Shown here: positions 42,893 to 51,648 of the stretch, one piece after another
Layout: the number at the start of each line of letters is the position of its first letter
How positions within the stretch are numbered: position 1 is the stretch's first letter
From: Ardenticatenaceae bacterium
Lineage (GTDB): Bacteria; Chloroflexota; Anaerolineae; Promineifilales; Promineifilaceae
Length of the DNA: 64,000 bases
Assembly: GCA_020634235.1 (NCBI GenBank)
Contig: JACKCB010000002.1
Location: 372,001 to 436,000 of the forward strand
Direction of reading: 5' to 3'
Notes under the pieces: generated by a model
Seen by the model: the letters and a program-made list of their open reading frames with translations, nothing else
The model's database searches: none
What the model was told of the DNA's origin: nothing
Translations under genes and position numbers: made by a program

Positions 42893-45800
42893 ATGAGACA
42901 TCTACCCGCCATCATAACCGCCCCCGGCCGGGGACGTCGCCTCCTCACCATCGCCCTGTTTCTTGCCTGGGTCCTGGTGGTGGCCCGCGTGGCCGGCAGC
43001 TTACCCACCCAGGCCGCCAGTTGGCTAACCTTCATCGCCCTGGTCATTACCCCCGGCTACTTCCTGGCCGACCTGATCACCTGGCGGCTGAAGCTGGACT
43101 GGCTGGAACAACTGGCCCTGGCCATGCCCCTCGGCGTGGCCATCCTGGCCGTGCCCGGCACCATCGCCCTGGTGCAGCACCTGACCCTGGACCAGCTCAC
43201 CAGCGGCTGGATCATCGCCAGCGCCCTCGTCTTCCTGGCCTGGTTGGTCCACGGCATCTGGCTGCGCAGCTTCTTCCGCCAGTTCGACAGCTCGCGCTAT
43301 CCCGGCCGGGACCGTTGGGCCATCGACGAAATCATCCTCCTGCTCCTCCTGGCCGCCGCCTTCGTCCTCATCCTGCCCACCCTCAACCTGAACAAAATCG
43401 ACGGCGACGCCTACGCCGTGGCCACCTTCACCGCCGATGCCCTGGCCGGGCTGCCCCTGAACAAAGTCGAACCCATCTTTGGCACCGACCTCGGCCCCGG
43501 CGTGCGCATGATCTTCAACCAATTCCTCTCCCTCTCCTACCTCTGGTCCTACCTTTCCGGCGTCGATGCCATCACCCTCACCGCCATGGCCTCGCGCAGC
43601 ATGCTGGCCCTGTGGGCCCTCTTTGCCACCTATGCCCTGGGCAAAGCCGCCGGCGAAAACCGCCGCTTTGGCCTGTTTGTGGCCAGCGTGCAGATGCTCA
43701 TCTACCTGGCCGCCCCCTTCGTGCGCGGTGACAACGTCGCCCTTTTCTTCTTCGAGCGCACCAACGCCGACAAGTTCATGGTGCCCATTACCATGCTGCC
43801 GGTCGTTTTTGCCTTTGCCATTCGCTACGTCCGCTCCGGCCGGGTGGCCAATTGGGCCGCCGCCGCCGTCGCCACCTTTGCCGTCTCCACCATCCATCCC
43901 CTCATTGCCGCCATGCTGGCCCTGGCCATCGCCGCGTTTGGCGCCTTCCACCTCCTGCTCAACCTGCGCCACAAGCGGGCCTGGCAGCGCACAATGGCCC
44001 TGGCCGGCCTGGTGGTCATCGTCATGCTCCTACCGGCCGCGCAGTTGGTCATCTCCCGCGGCGAAGCCCCCCTGGCCGACTCCTATCCCAGCAGCTTCGA
44101 AGGCTGGCCGCTGGGCAAGAAGCAGATCCCGCTCTTCCCCTTCATCCAGATCGAGACCGTCGACTTGTATGGCCCGCAGCCCGAACTAAGCCGCCTGGAA
44201 GCCAGCGAGGCCAACACCACCACCGACCCCTTCCTCCTCTGGCGCTTCGACGTGAACATGGACCGCCGGCGCATCATCCTCTTCGACCTCAACCATTACA
44301 TCTCCGACCCCAGCATCATCCTGGAACCGCCCTACCTGCTGGCCTTCTTGCTGCTGCCGCTGGCCATCTGGCGCAGGCGCAATGACATCGGCGCGCAGTT
44401 TGCCGTGGCCACGGCCCTGGCCATCCTGCTGGTCATGTTCAACCCCATCCTGACGCCGCTCATCGGTTCGCTGGTCATGCCCTGGATTTTGTGGCGCTTT
44501 GTCTGGCTGCTGCCCTATGCCCTGATCATCGCCCTGGTGCTGCGCCGGCTGCTCACCGAATGGGGACCAGCCCTGCTGCGACGGCTGCGGCTGGCGCGTG
44601 CTACGGGGAACTCACGCCTCCCGGCCGGGGCCTACGCCCTCTCCGGCAGCGTCATCCTGGCCGCCCTGCTGCTGGCCCCCCGCATCCAGCAAAACCTGCA
44701 CAACCTCAACGACCGGGCCGTCTCCCCCTACTTCTTCCCCAACCCACCGGGGCTGCTAGACAGGCTCAACCAGATCACCCGCCAATCCGGCCCCGTCACC
44801 GTCCTGGCCGACAGCGACCTCAGCGTCACCATCCCCGCTTACGTCGCCAACGCCGCCATCATCGCCCACCGCGCCCCCACCACCAGCGAAGTCTTCCCCG
44901 CCAACCAGCAAGACGTCGCCCTCCAGCGCCTCATCGACCAGGACCACTTCTACCGCACCCCCTACCTCACCGAAGAAGCAGTCGCCATTTTGCAGCGCTA
45001 CCAGGTCGATTACGTCACCGTGGCCAGCGGCAGCGACCTGGACATGCAGCTCCGCCTGGCCCCCGCCTGGTTCACCTGGATCACCGACGACCAATCCTAC
45101 AGCCTCTACGCCGTCAACCAGATGCCCACCGTCACCGCCGCCATCGCCGGCAACAGCAGCATGGTGCAGCGCCGTTGGAGCGACGCCGAAGCCAGCTTCC
45201 AGGCCGCCCTGGCCCAAAATCCCAACGACTTACTGGCCCTGGTGGGCCTGGCCGAAATTGCCCACGCGCGCGGCCAGTTCGATACCGCCCTGAACTGGCT
45301 GCAGCAAGCCGCCGCCCTGGTCGATCTGCCCATCCTGCACTACCAGATGGGCCGCATCTACACCGAGAGCGGCCAGTTCGCCGGCGGCATCGACCAGCTA
45401 GAAATCGCCCAGGCCGTCGCACCCAACGTTTCCCGCTTCCATGCCGCATTGGGAGATGCCTGCCTGGCCGCCGGCGACCTCCCCTGCGCCCAGGCCCAGT
45501 ACAGTGTCGCCGCTGCTAACCAAAACCTGCCCGACGAAGCCTCGCGCCTCATCGCCGAAGGCGACCTGTGGCGGCAGCAAGACCGCGTAGACGTAGCCCT
45601 CTCTTTCTATGAGACCGCCGCCGCCCAGCAGCCCAGCGATTACAACCTGTTCCTGCTGGAGAGCGCTTACCGCGAAGCCGGCCAATTCGATAAGGCAGAA
45701 GCGCTGCTGGCCGAGCTGCGCCAACTGCACCCCTTCTCGGCCGAAGTGCTGGTGGTCGAAGCCTCGCTGCTGGCCGCGCAAGACAAAATAGATGAAGCGG

Positions 45801-48070
45801 CCAGCCGCTACCGGCAGGCCATCTGGCTGCAAGATTTCCTGGCCGAAGAGAGTACCGCCACCCACCTGGCCCTGGCCCAACTGCTGCTCTCGGCCAACCG
45901 GCTGGAAGATGCCCGGCAAGAGCTGGAACTGGTGCTGGTGATGCAGCCGTTTAACCCGGCCGCGCACCGCACCCAGGGCGATCTCTACCAGCAGCAAGAG
46001 CAGTATGAACAGGCCGCCCTGGCCTACGAGCGCGCCTTCCAACTGGACCCGACACAGATTGACACCTACATCGCCCTCAACAACCAGTTACAGCAGCACG
46101 GCGGCCAACCGGCCGGGATCACCACCCTCCTGCAAGAGACCATCGAAGCCAACCCCGACGAAGCGCTCCTCTTCCTGGCCCTGGGCGACCAACTACAAAG
46201 CAGCGGCGACCCGGCCGGGGCCATCGACGCCTTCCAGGCCGCCCTCGACCGCCTGGACCTCTACGGCAACACCCAAACCCGGGGCCCCAGCCGCCCCAAC
46301 GCCGAAAGCCGCGCCTTCGTCTACGCCCGCCTCGCCCGCGTTTACGAAGACCAGCGCGAGATTGAGCCAGCCCTCAACTATTACCGCGCCGCCGTGGCCG
46401 CCGCCCCCGATACCCCCTGGACCCACGTCCTGCTGGGCGACGCCCTGCGCCGCGATAACGACGGCAAAGCCGCCGAGACCGCCTATTTGCAGGCCATTGC
46501 CAGCGACGCCGGCTACGTAGACGCCTACGTGGGGCTGGGCGAGCTGTACATCGACACCGGCCGGTACGACGAAGCCAGCGAACTGCTGCAAATGGCCCTC
46601 AGCGAAGCCGCCGACAGCACCGACCCCTACATGCGCCTGGCCGACCTGGAGCAGCGCCGTGGTCGCTACGACGATGCCCTGGTCTGGCTGCGGCAGGCCG
46701 CCGAGGTGGCCATGAACTCGCGCACCGTCAACACCCCGCTCATCGACGCCCTGGTGCGCTACGGCGACTACGACACCGCCCTGGCCTACGTGCAAGAAGC
46801 ATTGGTCGTGCGCCCCAGCGACGGCGACCTCATGCTGCGCATGGGCCAGTTGCAGCTCACCCTGGGCCAGTTTGCCGGGGCCGAATCGGCCCTGCTAAAA
46901 GCACGCCGCCTGATGCCCGACAACAGCCGCGTTTATGATGAACTGGCCGCGTTGTACGTTACCGAGGGCCAGCCACGCGCCGCCATTGGCGTCTACGAGC
47001 AGGCCATTCGCATTCAGCCGGCCGAAGCGGGCCACTACCTGGGATTGAGCCAGTTGTGGCTGGGCCAGGGGGAGTATGACCAGGCCCTCACGGTGCTGAA
47101 GAATGCCCTGCCGCTCGTCTCCCGGCCGGGGGACATCTTCATCGCCCTTTCCACCCTCTACGCCCAGCAGGGCGAACTGGCCCTGGCCGAGGAGACCCTG
47201 GTACAAGGCATTGCCCAGGTCGGCGAGAGCACCCCGCTGCTGCTAGCCCTGGGCCGCCACTACCTCTCCCGCGCCGACTACACCACCGCCCAGGCCCAGT
47301 TCAAGCGCGTGCTGGAACTGCACAACGACGAAGCCGCCGCCTACGCCGCCCTGGGCGACCTGTACCTGCGGCGCAGTGACACCACGAACGCCATCGTCCA
47401 ATACCAGTTGGCCCTGGCCCTGGAACCAGACAACCCCAGCTACCACCTCAATCTGGGGGATGCGTATGCCGCCGCCACCCGGCCGGACGAAGCCCAGGCC
47501 GCCTACAACGAAGCCCTGACCCTGCTGCCCACCCTGGAAAACGTCTATATCAGCCTGGCCAACTTCTATGAAGCACAAGAGAAGTGGGCCGAGGCCGAAG
47601 CCACCTACCAGCGCGGGCTGGTCATGGCCCCCACCTCCGGCCGCATCTACATCCAATACGCCAACCTGCTCATGGCCCAGGAACGGCCGGCCGAAGCCGT
47701 GGCCCTGCTAGACACGGCCGTGCAGCGCTTGCCCACCGCCAGCAGCTTCATCGCCCGTGCCACCCTCTTCACCCAAACCGGTCAGACAGACGCCGCCATC
47801 CAGGATTTGCAGCGCGCCCTGACCCAGTCGCCCGGCTCCATCGATGCCCTGGTCGCCCTGGGTGACCTCTATCGCCAGCAAGACAACGTCACCGAAGCGG
47901 AGAAAGTCTACCAAAGCGTGGTCAATCTGATGCCCGGCGTGCCCATTGGCTACCTGCGCCTGGGCGCGCTGGCTGGCGCACAGGGCGACCTGGAAGCCGC
48001 CCAACGCTACGCCGATATTGCCCGGGCCATCGAACCCCAAATTGCCCGGCCGGATGATGTCGCCCAATGA
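42893..48070 (+). CDS. Giant polytopic membrane protein with long TPR array (1725 aa)
   Basis: The first 580 or so residues hold about a dozen hydrophobic helices with a large loop near residues 390-470, an arrangement like GT-C/DUF2298-type membrane glycosyltransferases, though no certain motif was found. After RIQQNLHNLNDRAV comes an extracytoplasmic-like segment (to about residue 750). Over 900 residues of TPR repeats follow (patterns such as AEASFQAALAQNPNDLLALVGLAEIAHARG, read in pieces), roughly 25 by eye. Such arrays are protein-protein scaffolds; with the membrane part it may organise polysaccharide assembly or protein glycosylation. The high internal repetition could make assembly error-prone. 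No frameshift is seen. Confidence 0.8.
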   Translation: MRHLPAIITAPGRGRRLLTIALFLAWVLVVARVAGSLPTQAASWLTFIALVITPGYFLADLITWRLKLDWLEQLALAMPLGVAILAVPGTIALVQHLTLDQLTSGWIIASALVFLAWLVHGIWLRSFFRQFDSSRYPGRDRWAIDEIILLLLLAAAFVLILPTLNLNKIDGDAYAVATFTADALAGLPLNKVEPIFGTDLGPGVRMIFNQFLSLSYLWSYLSGVDAITLTAMASRSMLALWALFATYALGKAAGENRRFGLFVASVQMLIYLAAPFVRGDNVALFFFERTNADKFMVPITMLPVVFAFAIRYVRSGRVANWAAAAVATFAVSTIHPLIAAMLALAIAAFGAFHLLLNLRHKRAWQRTMALAGLVVIVMLLPAAQLVISRGEAPLADSYPSSFEGWPLGKKQIPLFPFIQIETVDLYGPQPELSRLEASEANTTTDPFLLWRFDVNMDRRRIILFDLNHYISDPSIILEPPYLLAFLLLPLAIWRRRNDIGAQFAVATALAILLVMFNPILTPLIGSLVMPWILWRFVWLLPYALIIALVLRRLLTEWGPALLRRLRLARATGNSRLPAGAYALSGSVILAALLLAPRIQQNLHNLNDRAVSPYFFPNPPGLLDRLNQITRQSGPVTVLADSDLSVTIPAYVANAAIIAHRAPTTSEVFPANQQDVALQRLIDQDHFYRTPYLTEEAVAILQRYQVDYVTVASGSDLDMQLRLAPAWFTWITDDQSYSLYAVNQMPTVTAAIAGNSSMVQRRWSDAEASFQAALAQNPNDLLALVGLAEIAHARGQFDTALNWLQQAAALVDLPILHYQMGRIYTESGQFAGGIDQLEIAQAVAPNVSRFHAALGDACLAAGDLPCAQAQYSVAAANQNLPDEASRLIAEGDLWRQQDRVDVALSFYETAAAQQPSDYNLFLLESAYREAGQFDKAEALLAELRQLHPFSAEVLVVEASLLAAQDKIDEAASRYRQAIWLQDFLAEESTATHLALAQLLLSANRLEDARQELELVLVMQPFNPAAHRTQGDLYQQQEQYEQAALAYERAFQLDPTQIDTYIALNNQLQQHGGQPAGITTLLQETIEANPDEALLFLALGDQLQSSGDPAGAIDAFQAALDRLDLYGNTQTRGPSRPNAESRAFVYARLARVYEDQREIEPALNYYRAAVAAAPDTPWTHVLLGDALRRDNDGKAAETAYLQAIASDAGYVDAYVGLGELYIDTGRYDEASELLQMALSEAADSTDPYMRLADLEQRRGRYDDALVWLRQAAEVAMNSRTVNTPLIDALVRYGDYDTALAYVQEALVVRPSDGDLMLRMGQLQLTLGQFAGAESALLKARRLMPDNSRVYDELAALYVTEGQPRAAIGVYEQAIRIQPAEAGHYLGLSQLWLGQGEYDQALTVLKNALPLVSRPGDIFIALSTLYAQQGELALAEETLVQGIAQVGESTPLLLALGRHYLSRADYTTAQAQFKRVLELHNDEAAAYAALGDLYLRRSDTTNAIVQYQLALALEPDNPSYHLNLGDAYAAATRPDEAQAAYNEALTLLPTLENVYISLANFYEAQEKWAEAEATYQRGLVMAPTSGRIYIQYANLLMAQERPAEAVALLDTAVQRLPTASSFIARATLFTQTGQTDAAIQDLQRALTQSPGSIDALVALGDLYRQQDNVTEAEKVYQSVVNLMPGVPIGYLRLGALAGAQGDLEAAQRYADIARAIEPQIARPDDVAQ

Positions 48071-48170
48071 GGTTCAACGATTCAGACTCGAACGCCCCAA
48101 TTGCCGTGGCGCATAACGATTTTGCGCCGCACCAGCCCGCCCACAGGCACCAACTCGGATTGGACACCCT

Positions 48171-49091
48171 ATGACCAGGTTTAAGCTATCCGCTCTGATT
48201 CTCATGCTGCTGGCCCGTCTCCTGCTCTCTGCACTGCCGGCCCAGGCCGCCCCGGCCGGGCAGGCCAACGAAGCCCAGCTCTGGCGCGATATCAGCATCG
48301 GCTACCCCCTGGTCGATTGGTTCAACCGCGTGGCCCGGCCGGATGACATCGCCCGCATCGAGAACATCAGCCAGCTAGAGCTGCTGGAGCGCATCCACGT
48401 CGGCCGCAAACTGGTCGTCTTCAAATCCGTCACCGAAGCCGAGCAAATCGTGCCCCGCATCGCCGGCCAGATCGACATCATCGGCTACAACCTGGAACAC
48501 GGCCCGGCCAACCCCATCGACGAACAAGAAAACCCGCTGGCCGCCATCAAGCGGATGCGCCAGTTGGCCAACGACTACGACCTGCTGCTGGCTCTGGGGC
48601 CAGACCGCAGCTTCGCCCTCAGCGACGGCGCGCACCTGGCCCCTTACGTGGACATCTTTGTGCTGCAAGTGCAAAAGGTGCAAACGGAAACCGTCACCGT
48701 AACCGACTTCGTGCTGCCCCTGGTGCCACAGTTGCGCCAGGCCAACCCCAACTTGCAAGTCAGCGTGCAGATCCGCACCGAGGGCGACGTCGTCGCCCTG
48801 GCCGACCTGGTAGACCTGCTGCGCCCCAACCTGGACGGCGTCTCCATCCTCACCAGCCCGGAAACCATCAGCGTGGCCGCCGACCTGATCGAAGAACTGA
48901 ACCGGCACGACCCGGCCGGGACCGCCGCCACCGCCCCCACCAAAACCCCACGCACCGACACCAAAGGCGAAACGGCCGCCGAAGACGCCCTACCCCAGGG
49001 CATGATGTGGCTGCTCATTGTGATTCTTTCCCTGGTAGCCGGAGCCATTGGCGGTGGGGCCATCGCCCTCCACTTCAGCGCCCACAAATAA
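48171..49091 (+). CDS. Exported protein of unknown function with C-terminal membrane anchor
   Basis: A 306-residue protein: signal peptide (LILMLLARLLLSALPAQA), mature N-terminus AAPAGQANEAQLWRDI, a globular middle with alternating strand-helix pattern (KLVVFKSVTEAEQIVPRIAG, IDIIGYNLEHGPANP, DLLLALGPDRSFALSDGAH, VDIFVLQVQKVQTETVTV) and a C-terminal helix (MMWLLIVILSLVAGAIGGGA) after a Thr/Pro linker. The beta-alpha succession and the GYNLEHG block hint at a TIM-barrel, as in extracellular glycan-active proteins, but I cannot assign a family. It follows the giant TPR gene by 100 nt and precedes the MFS gene by 6 nt. Confidence 0.72.
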   Translation: MTRFKLSALILMLLARLLLSALPAQAAPAGQANEAQLWRDISIGYPLVDWFNRVARPDDIARIENISQLELLERIHVGRKLVVFKSVTEAEQIVPRIAGQIDIIGYNLEHGPANPIDEQENPLAAIKRMRQLANDYDLLLALGPDRSFALSDGAHLAPYVDIFVLQVQKVQTETVTVTDFVLPLVPQLRQANPNLQVSVQIRTEGDVVALADLVDLLRPNLDGVSILTSPETISVAADLIEELNRHDPAGTAATAPTKTPRTDTKGETAAEDALPQGMMWLLIVILSLVAGAIGGGAIALHFSAHK

Positions 49092-49097
49092 CCCGGC

Positions 49098-50345
49098 ATG
49101 AACCCCAACAACAGATCAGGCCGCCCCCCGGCCGGGGCGCTGGCCACCCTCGCCCCAGCCCTGCAATCCCGCGACTTCCGCCTCTTCTGGCTGGGCCAGA
49201 TTGTGTCCACCATGGGCACTTCCCTGCAAGTCGTGGCCGAAGGCTACCTCATCTACCAGATCACCAACTCCACCTTCTGGCTGGGCATGGTCAACTTCAT
49301 CGGCCTGCTGCCCGTGGTGCCCATCGCCCTGCTGGGCGGCGTCCTCATCGACCGTCTGCCACGGCGCCGGCTCATCCTGGCCACCCAGGCCGGCCTGATG
49401 CTGCAAGCCCTCACCTTTGGGCTGCTGGTCCTCTCCGGCCGGATAGAGCTGTGGCACATCATCCTGCTCTACTTCCTCTTCGGCTCCCTGCTGGCCATCG
49501 ATCACCCCGCCCGGCGCGCCTTCCTGGTAGAACTGGTCGGCCCGGACGAACTGGCCAACGCCGTCGCCCTAAACGCCACTATCTACAACTTCTCCAGCCT
49601 GGTCGGCTATGCCCTCTCCGGCCTGCTCATTGCCACCATCGGCGTGGGCGGCACCATGCTGGCCAACGCCGCCACCTACACCGCCCCGCTGCTGGCCCTC
49701 TCGGCCATTCGCCTGCCCGACGTGCGCCACGATGCCGCGGTCAAGAAGCTGTCCGCCGCCATGTCCGAAGGGCTGCTCACCCTGTGGCGGCAGCCGGTGA
49801 TCCTGGCCATCATCAGCCTGATGGCCGTGGTTGGCGGGCTGGCCTGGCCCGTCTTTGGCCTGATGCCCGCCTACGCCGAAGACGTAATGGGCACCAACGC
49901 CGTGGGGCTGGGACTGCTGCTGGCCGCCGGGGCCTTCGGCTCGGTGCTGGGCACATTGGTCACGGCCCGGCTGGGGGGCCGGCAGCGCGGCCGGGCGCTG
50001 GCGGCCGTCAGCCTCCTGCTGCCCTTGCTGGTGATGGGCGTGGCCTACGCCCCCAACATGCTGGCCGCCGTGCTGTGCATCACCGGCGTGGGGCTGGCCC
50101 TGCTGGTGCTGCAAAGCCTGGCCATCACCCTGGTGCAGGTACACATCCCGGACCGCGTGCGCGGCCGGGTGATGAGCATCTACAGTATGCTGCACGCCGG
50201 GGCCGATACCGGCGGCAACATGGCCGCCGGCTGGCTGGCCGTTTATCTAGGACTCCCCCTGGCGTTGGCCCTGGGCGGGCTGGTGGCCCTGGTCTATGCG
50301 CTGGGCCTTTTGCTGCTGCTGCCTGCCCTCCGCCGCCTGGAGTAA
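49098..50345 (+). CDS. MFS transporter (EntS/MFS_3-like exporter)
   Basis: A 415-residue major facilitator with twelve hydrophobic segments. LQSRDFRLFWLGQIVSTMGTSL is the typical N-terminus of the EntS/MFS_3 group, and the loop between helices 2 and 3 has LLGGVLIDRLPRRRLIL (the MFS A-motif GGxxxDRxxRR). ADTGGNMAAGWLA lies near the C-terminus. It exports a small molecule or siderophore-like compound by proton antiport; the substrate is unknown. Its position beside a DegT aminotransferase and glycan genes permits sugar-derived cargo (inference). Confidence 0.87.
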   Translation: MNPNNRSGRPPAGALATLAPALQSRDFRLFWLGQIVSTMGTSLQVVAEGYLIYQITNSTFWLGMVNFIGLLPVVPIALLGGVLIDRLPRRRLILATQAGLMLQALTFGLLVLSGRIELWHIILLYFLFGSLLAIDHPARRAFLVELVGPDELANAVALNATIYNFSSLVGYALSGLLIATIGVGGTMLANAATYTAPLLALSAIRLPDVRHDAAVKKLSAAMSEGLLTLWRQPVILAIISLMAVVGGLAWPVFGLMPAYAEDVMGTNAVGLGLLLAAGAFGSVLGTLVTARLGGRQRGRALAAVSLLLPLLVMGVAYAPNMLAAVLCITGVGLALLVLQSLAITLVQVHIPDRVRGRVMSIYSMLHAGADTGGNMAAGWLAVYLGLPLALALGGLVALVYALGLLLLLPALRRLE

Positions 50346-50353
50346 ACAACCGG

Positions 50354-51550
50354 ATGTTCCGCCACCTCCCGCCTACCGCCGCCCCGCTTTCCTGGTCGCA
50401 ATGGGCTGCCGGCTGGCAGCGCCCCCGGCCGGGACTCCCTCCCCGCTCGCCCTCTTTTGCCACCCAACTGGCCACCTACCTGGGCGTGCCGGCCTGCTTC
50501 ACGGCCGCCTCCGGCCGGACCGCCCTCTACCTGCTGCTGGCCAGTTTGCAAGCCGCCCACCCCGGCCGGGACCAGGTTCTGCTGCCCGCCTACACCTGCC
50601 CCTCGCTGGTCAAAGTCATCCTGGACGTAGGCTTACAACCGCGCCTGGTCGAGATGTCGCCGGAAACGCTGGATTACGCCCCCGGCCGGGTGGCCCAAGC
50701 CCTGAGCAAGCGCACCCTGGCCCTCATCTACGTCCATCCCTTTGGCCTGGCCCTGCCCGTCACCGACCTCCTGGACGCGGTGCACGCGGCCGGCGCGGTA
50801 CTCATCGAGGACGCCGCCCAGGCACTGGGCGCGCGCTGGCAGGGGCAGCAGGTCGGCACCTGGGGGGATTTTGGCCTCTACAGCCTGGGGCCGGGCAAAC
50901 CCCTCTCGGCCGGCGGTGGGGGCATCGTCAGCGCCAACCGGCCAGAACTGGCCGCCGCGCTGGCCGCCGCCTGGGAACAACTGCCGGCGGCGCCGGCACG
51001 GGCCAGCCTGCTGGCCCAGGCCCGGTTGGCCGCCTTCCAGTTGGCTTTTACCCCGGCCGGGTGGTGGCTGGCCAGCAAGATCGGCCTGCACAAAGTGGGC
51101 AACAATGAGGCAAGCTGGGGCTATGCGCGGCGCGGCCTGAGCCGGGCACAGGCCCAGGTTGGCGCGGCGCTGCTGCCCGGCCTGGCTGCCAGCAACGCCC
51201 GGCGGCTGGCCAATGCCCACCGGCTAATGACGATTCTGGCCGCCGATGAACGGCTGACCTGGCCCCGGCCGGGGACCGGAGCCGAACCCTTCTACCTGCG
51301 CCTGCCCGTGCTGGCCGCCAACGAAGCGCAGCGCGAGCAGTTGCACCACACCTTGTGGTCGGCCGGTATCGGCGTGGGGCGCATGTACGAACGCACCCTG
51401 GCCGGCTGGTTCCCCCAGTTGGCCAGCCACCCCTTCCCCGGCGCCGAGGCCATCGCCGGCCGCCTGCTCACCCTGCCCACCCACCACTACCTGGCCGATG
51501 CCGATTTCGACCGCGTCGCTGCGGCGCTCAGCCGCTCAGCCGGGGGTTGA
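50354..51550 (+). CDS. DegT/DnrJ/EryC1/StrS-family PLP aminotransferase
   Basis: A 398-residue sugar aminotransferase-fold protein: CFTAASGRTALYLLLASLQA, VLLPAYTCPSLVKVILDVG and LTALIYVHPFG-like LALIYVHPFGLALPV lead to the PLP-binding segment LIEDAAQALGARW. The expected Schiff-base lysine is in YSLGPGKPLSAGGGGIV. Family members make amino sugars such as perosamine or bacillosamine precursors from nucleotide 4-ketosugars. The ATG at 50354 starts MFRHLPPTAAPL, 8 nt after the MFS stop. The longer open frame starting at 49007 is antisense-like coding noise over the MFS gene. Confidence 0.86.
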   Translation: MFRHLPPTAAPLSWSQWAAGWQRPRPGLPPRSPSFATQLATYLGVPACFTAASGRTALYLLLASLQAAHPGRDQVLLPAYTCPSLVKVILDVGLQPRLVEMSPETLDYAPGRVAQALSKRTLALIYVHPFGLALPVTDLLDAVHAAGAVLIEDAAQALGARWQGQQVGTWGDFGLYSLGPGKPLSAGGGGIVSANRPELAAALAAAWEQLPAAPARASLLAQARLAAFQLAFTPAGWWLASKIGLHKVGNNEASWGYARRGLSRAQAQVGAALLPGLAASNARRLANAHRLMTILAADERLTWPRPGTGAEPFYLRLPVLAANEAQREQLHHTLWSAGIGVGRMYERTLAGWFPQLASHPFPGAEAIAGRLLTLPTHHYLADADFDRVAAALSRSAGG

Positions 51551-51570
51551 CATGCTGACCATCTTAAACG

Positions 51571-51599
51571 CTGACAAGCCACCAAAGGCACGGTATAAT
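51571..51599 (+). promoter_or_regulatory. Sigma70-type promoter before the cytochrome c fusion gene
   Basis: CTGACA (51571-51576), a 17-nt spacer and a consensus TATAAT (51594-51599) precede the TTG start at 51649 by about 50 nt. Confidence 0.75.
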
Positions 51600-51648
51600 C
51601 CGCAGCTTGTGACAAGTTACACAAAGAATGCCTGCAAGGAGTTGCGTT

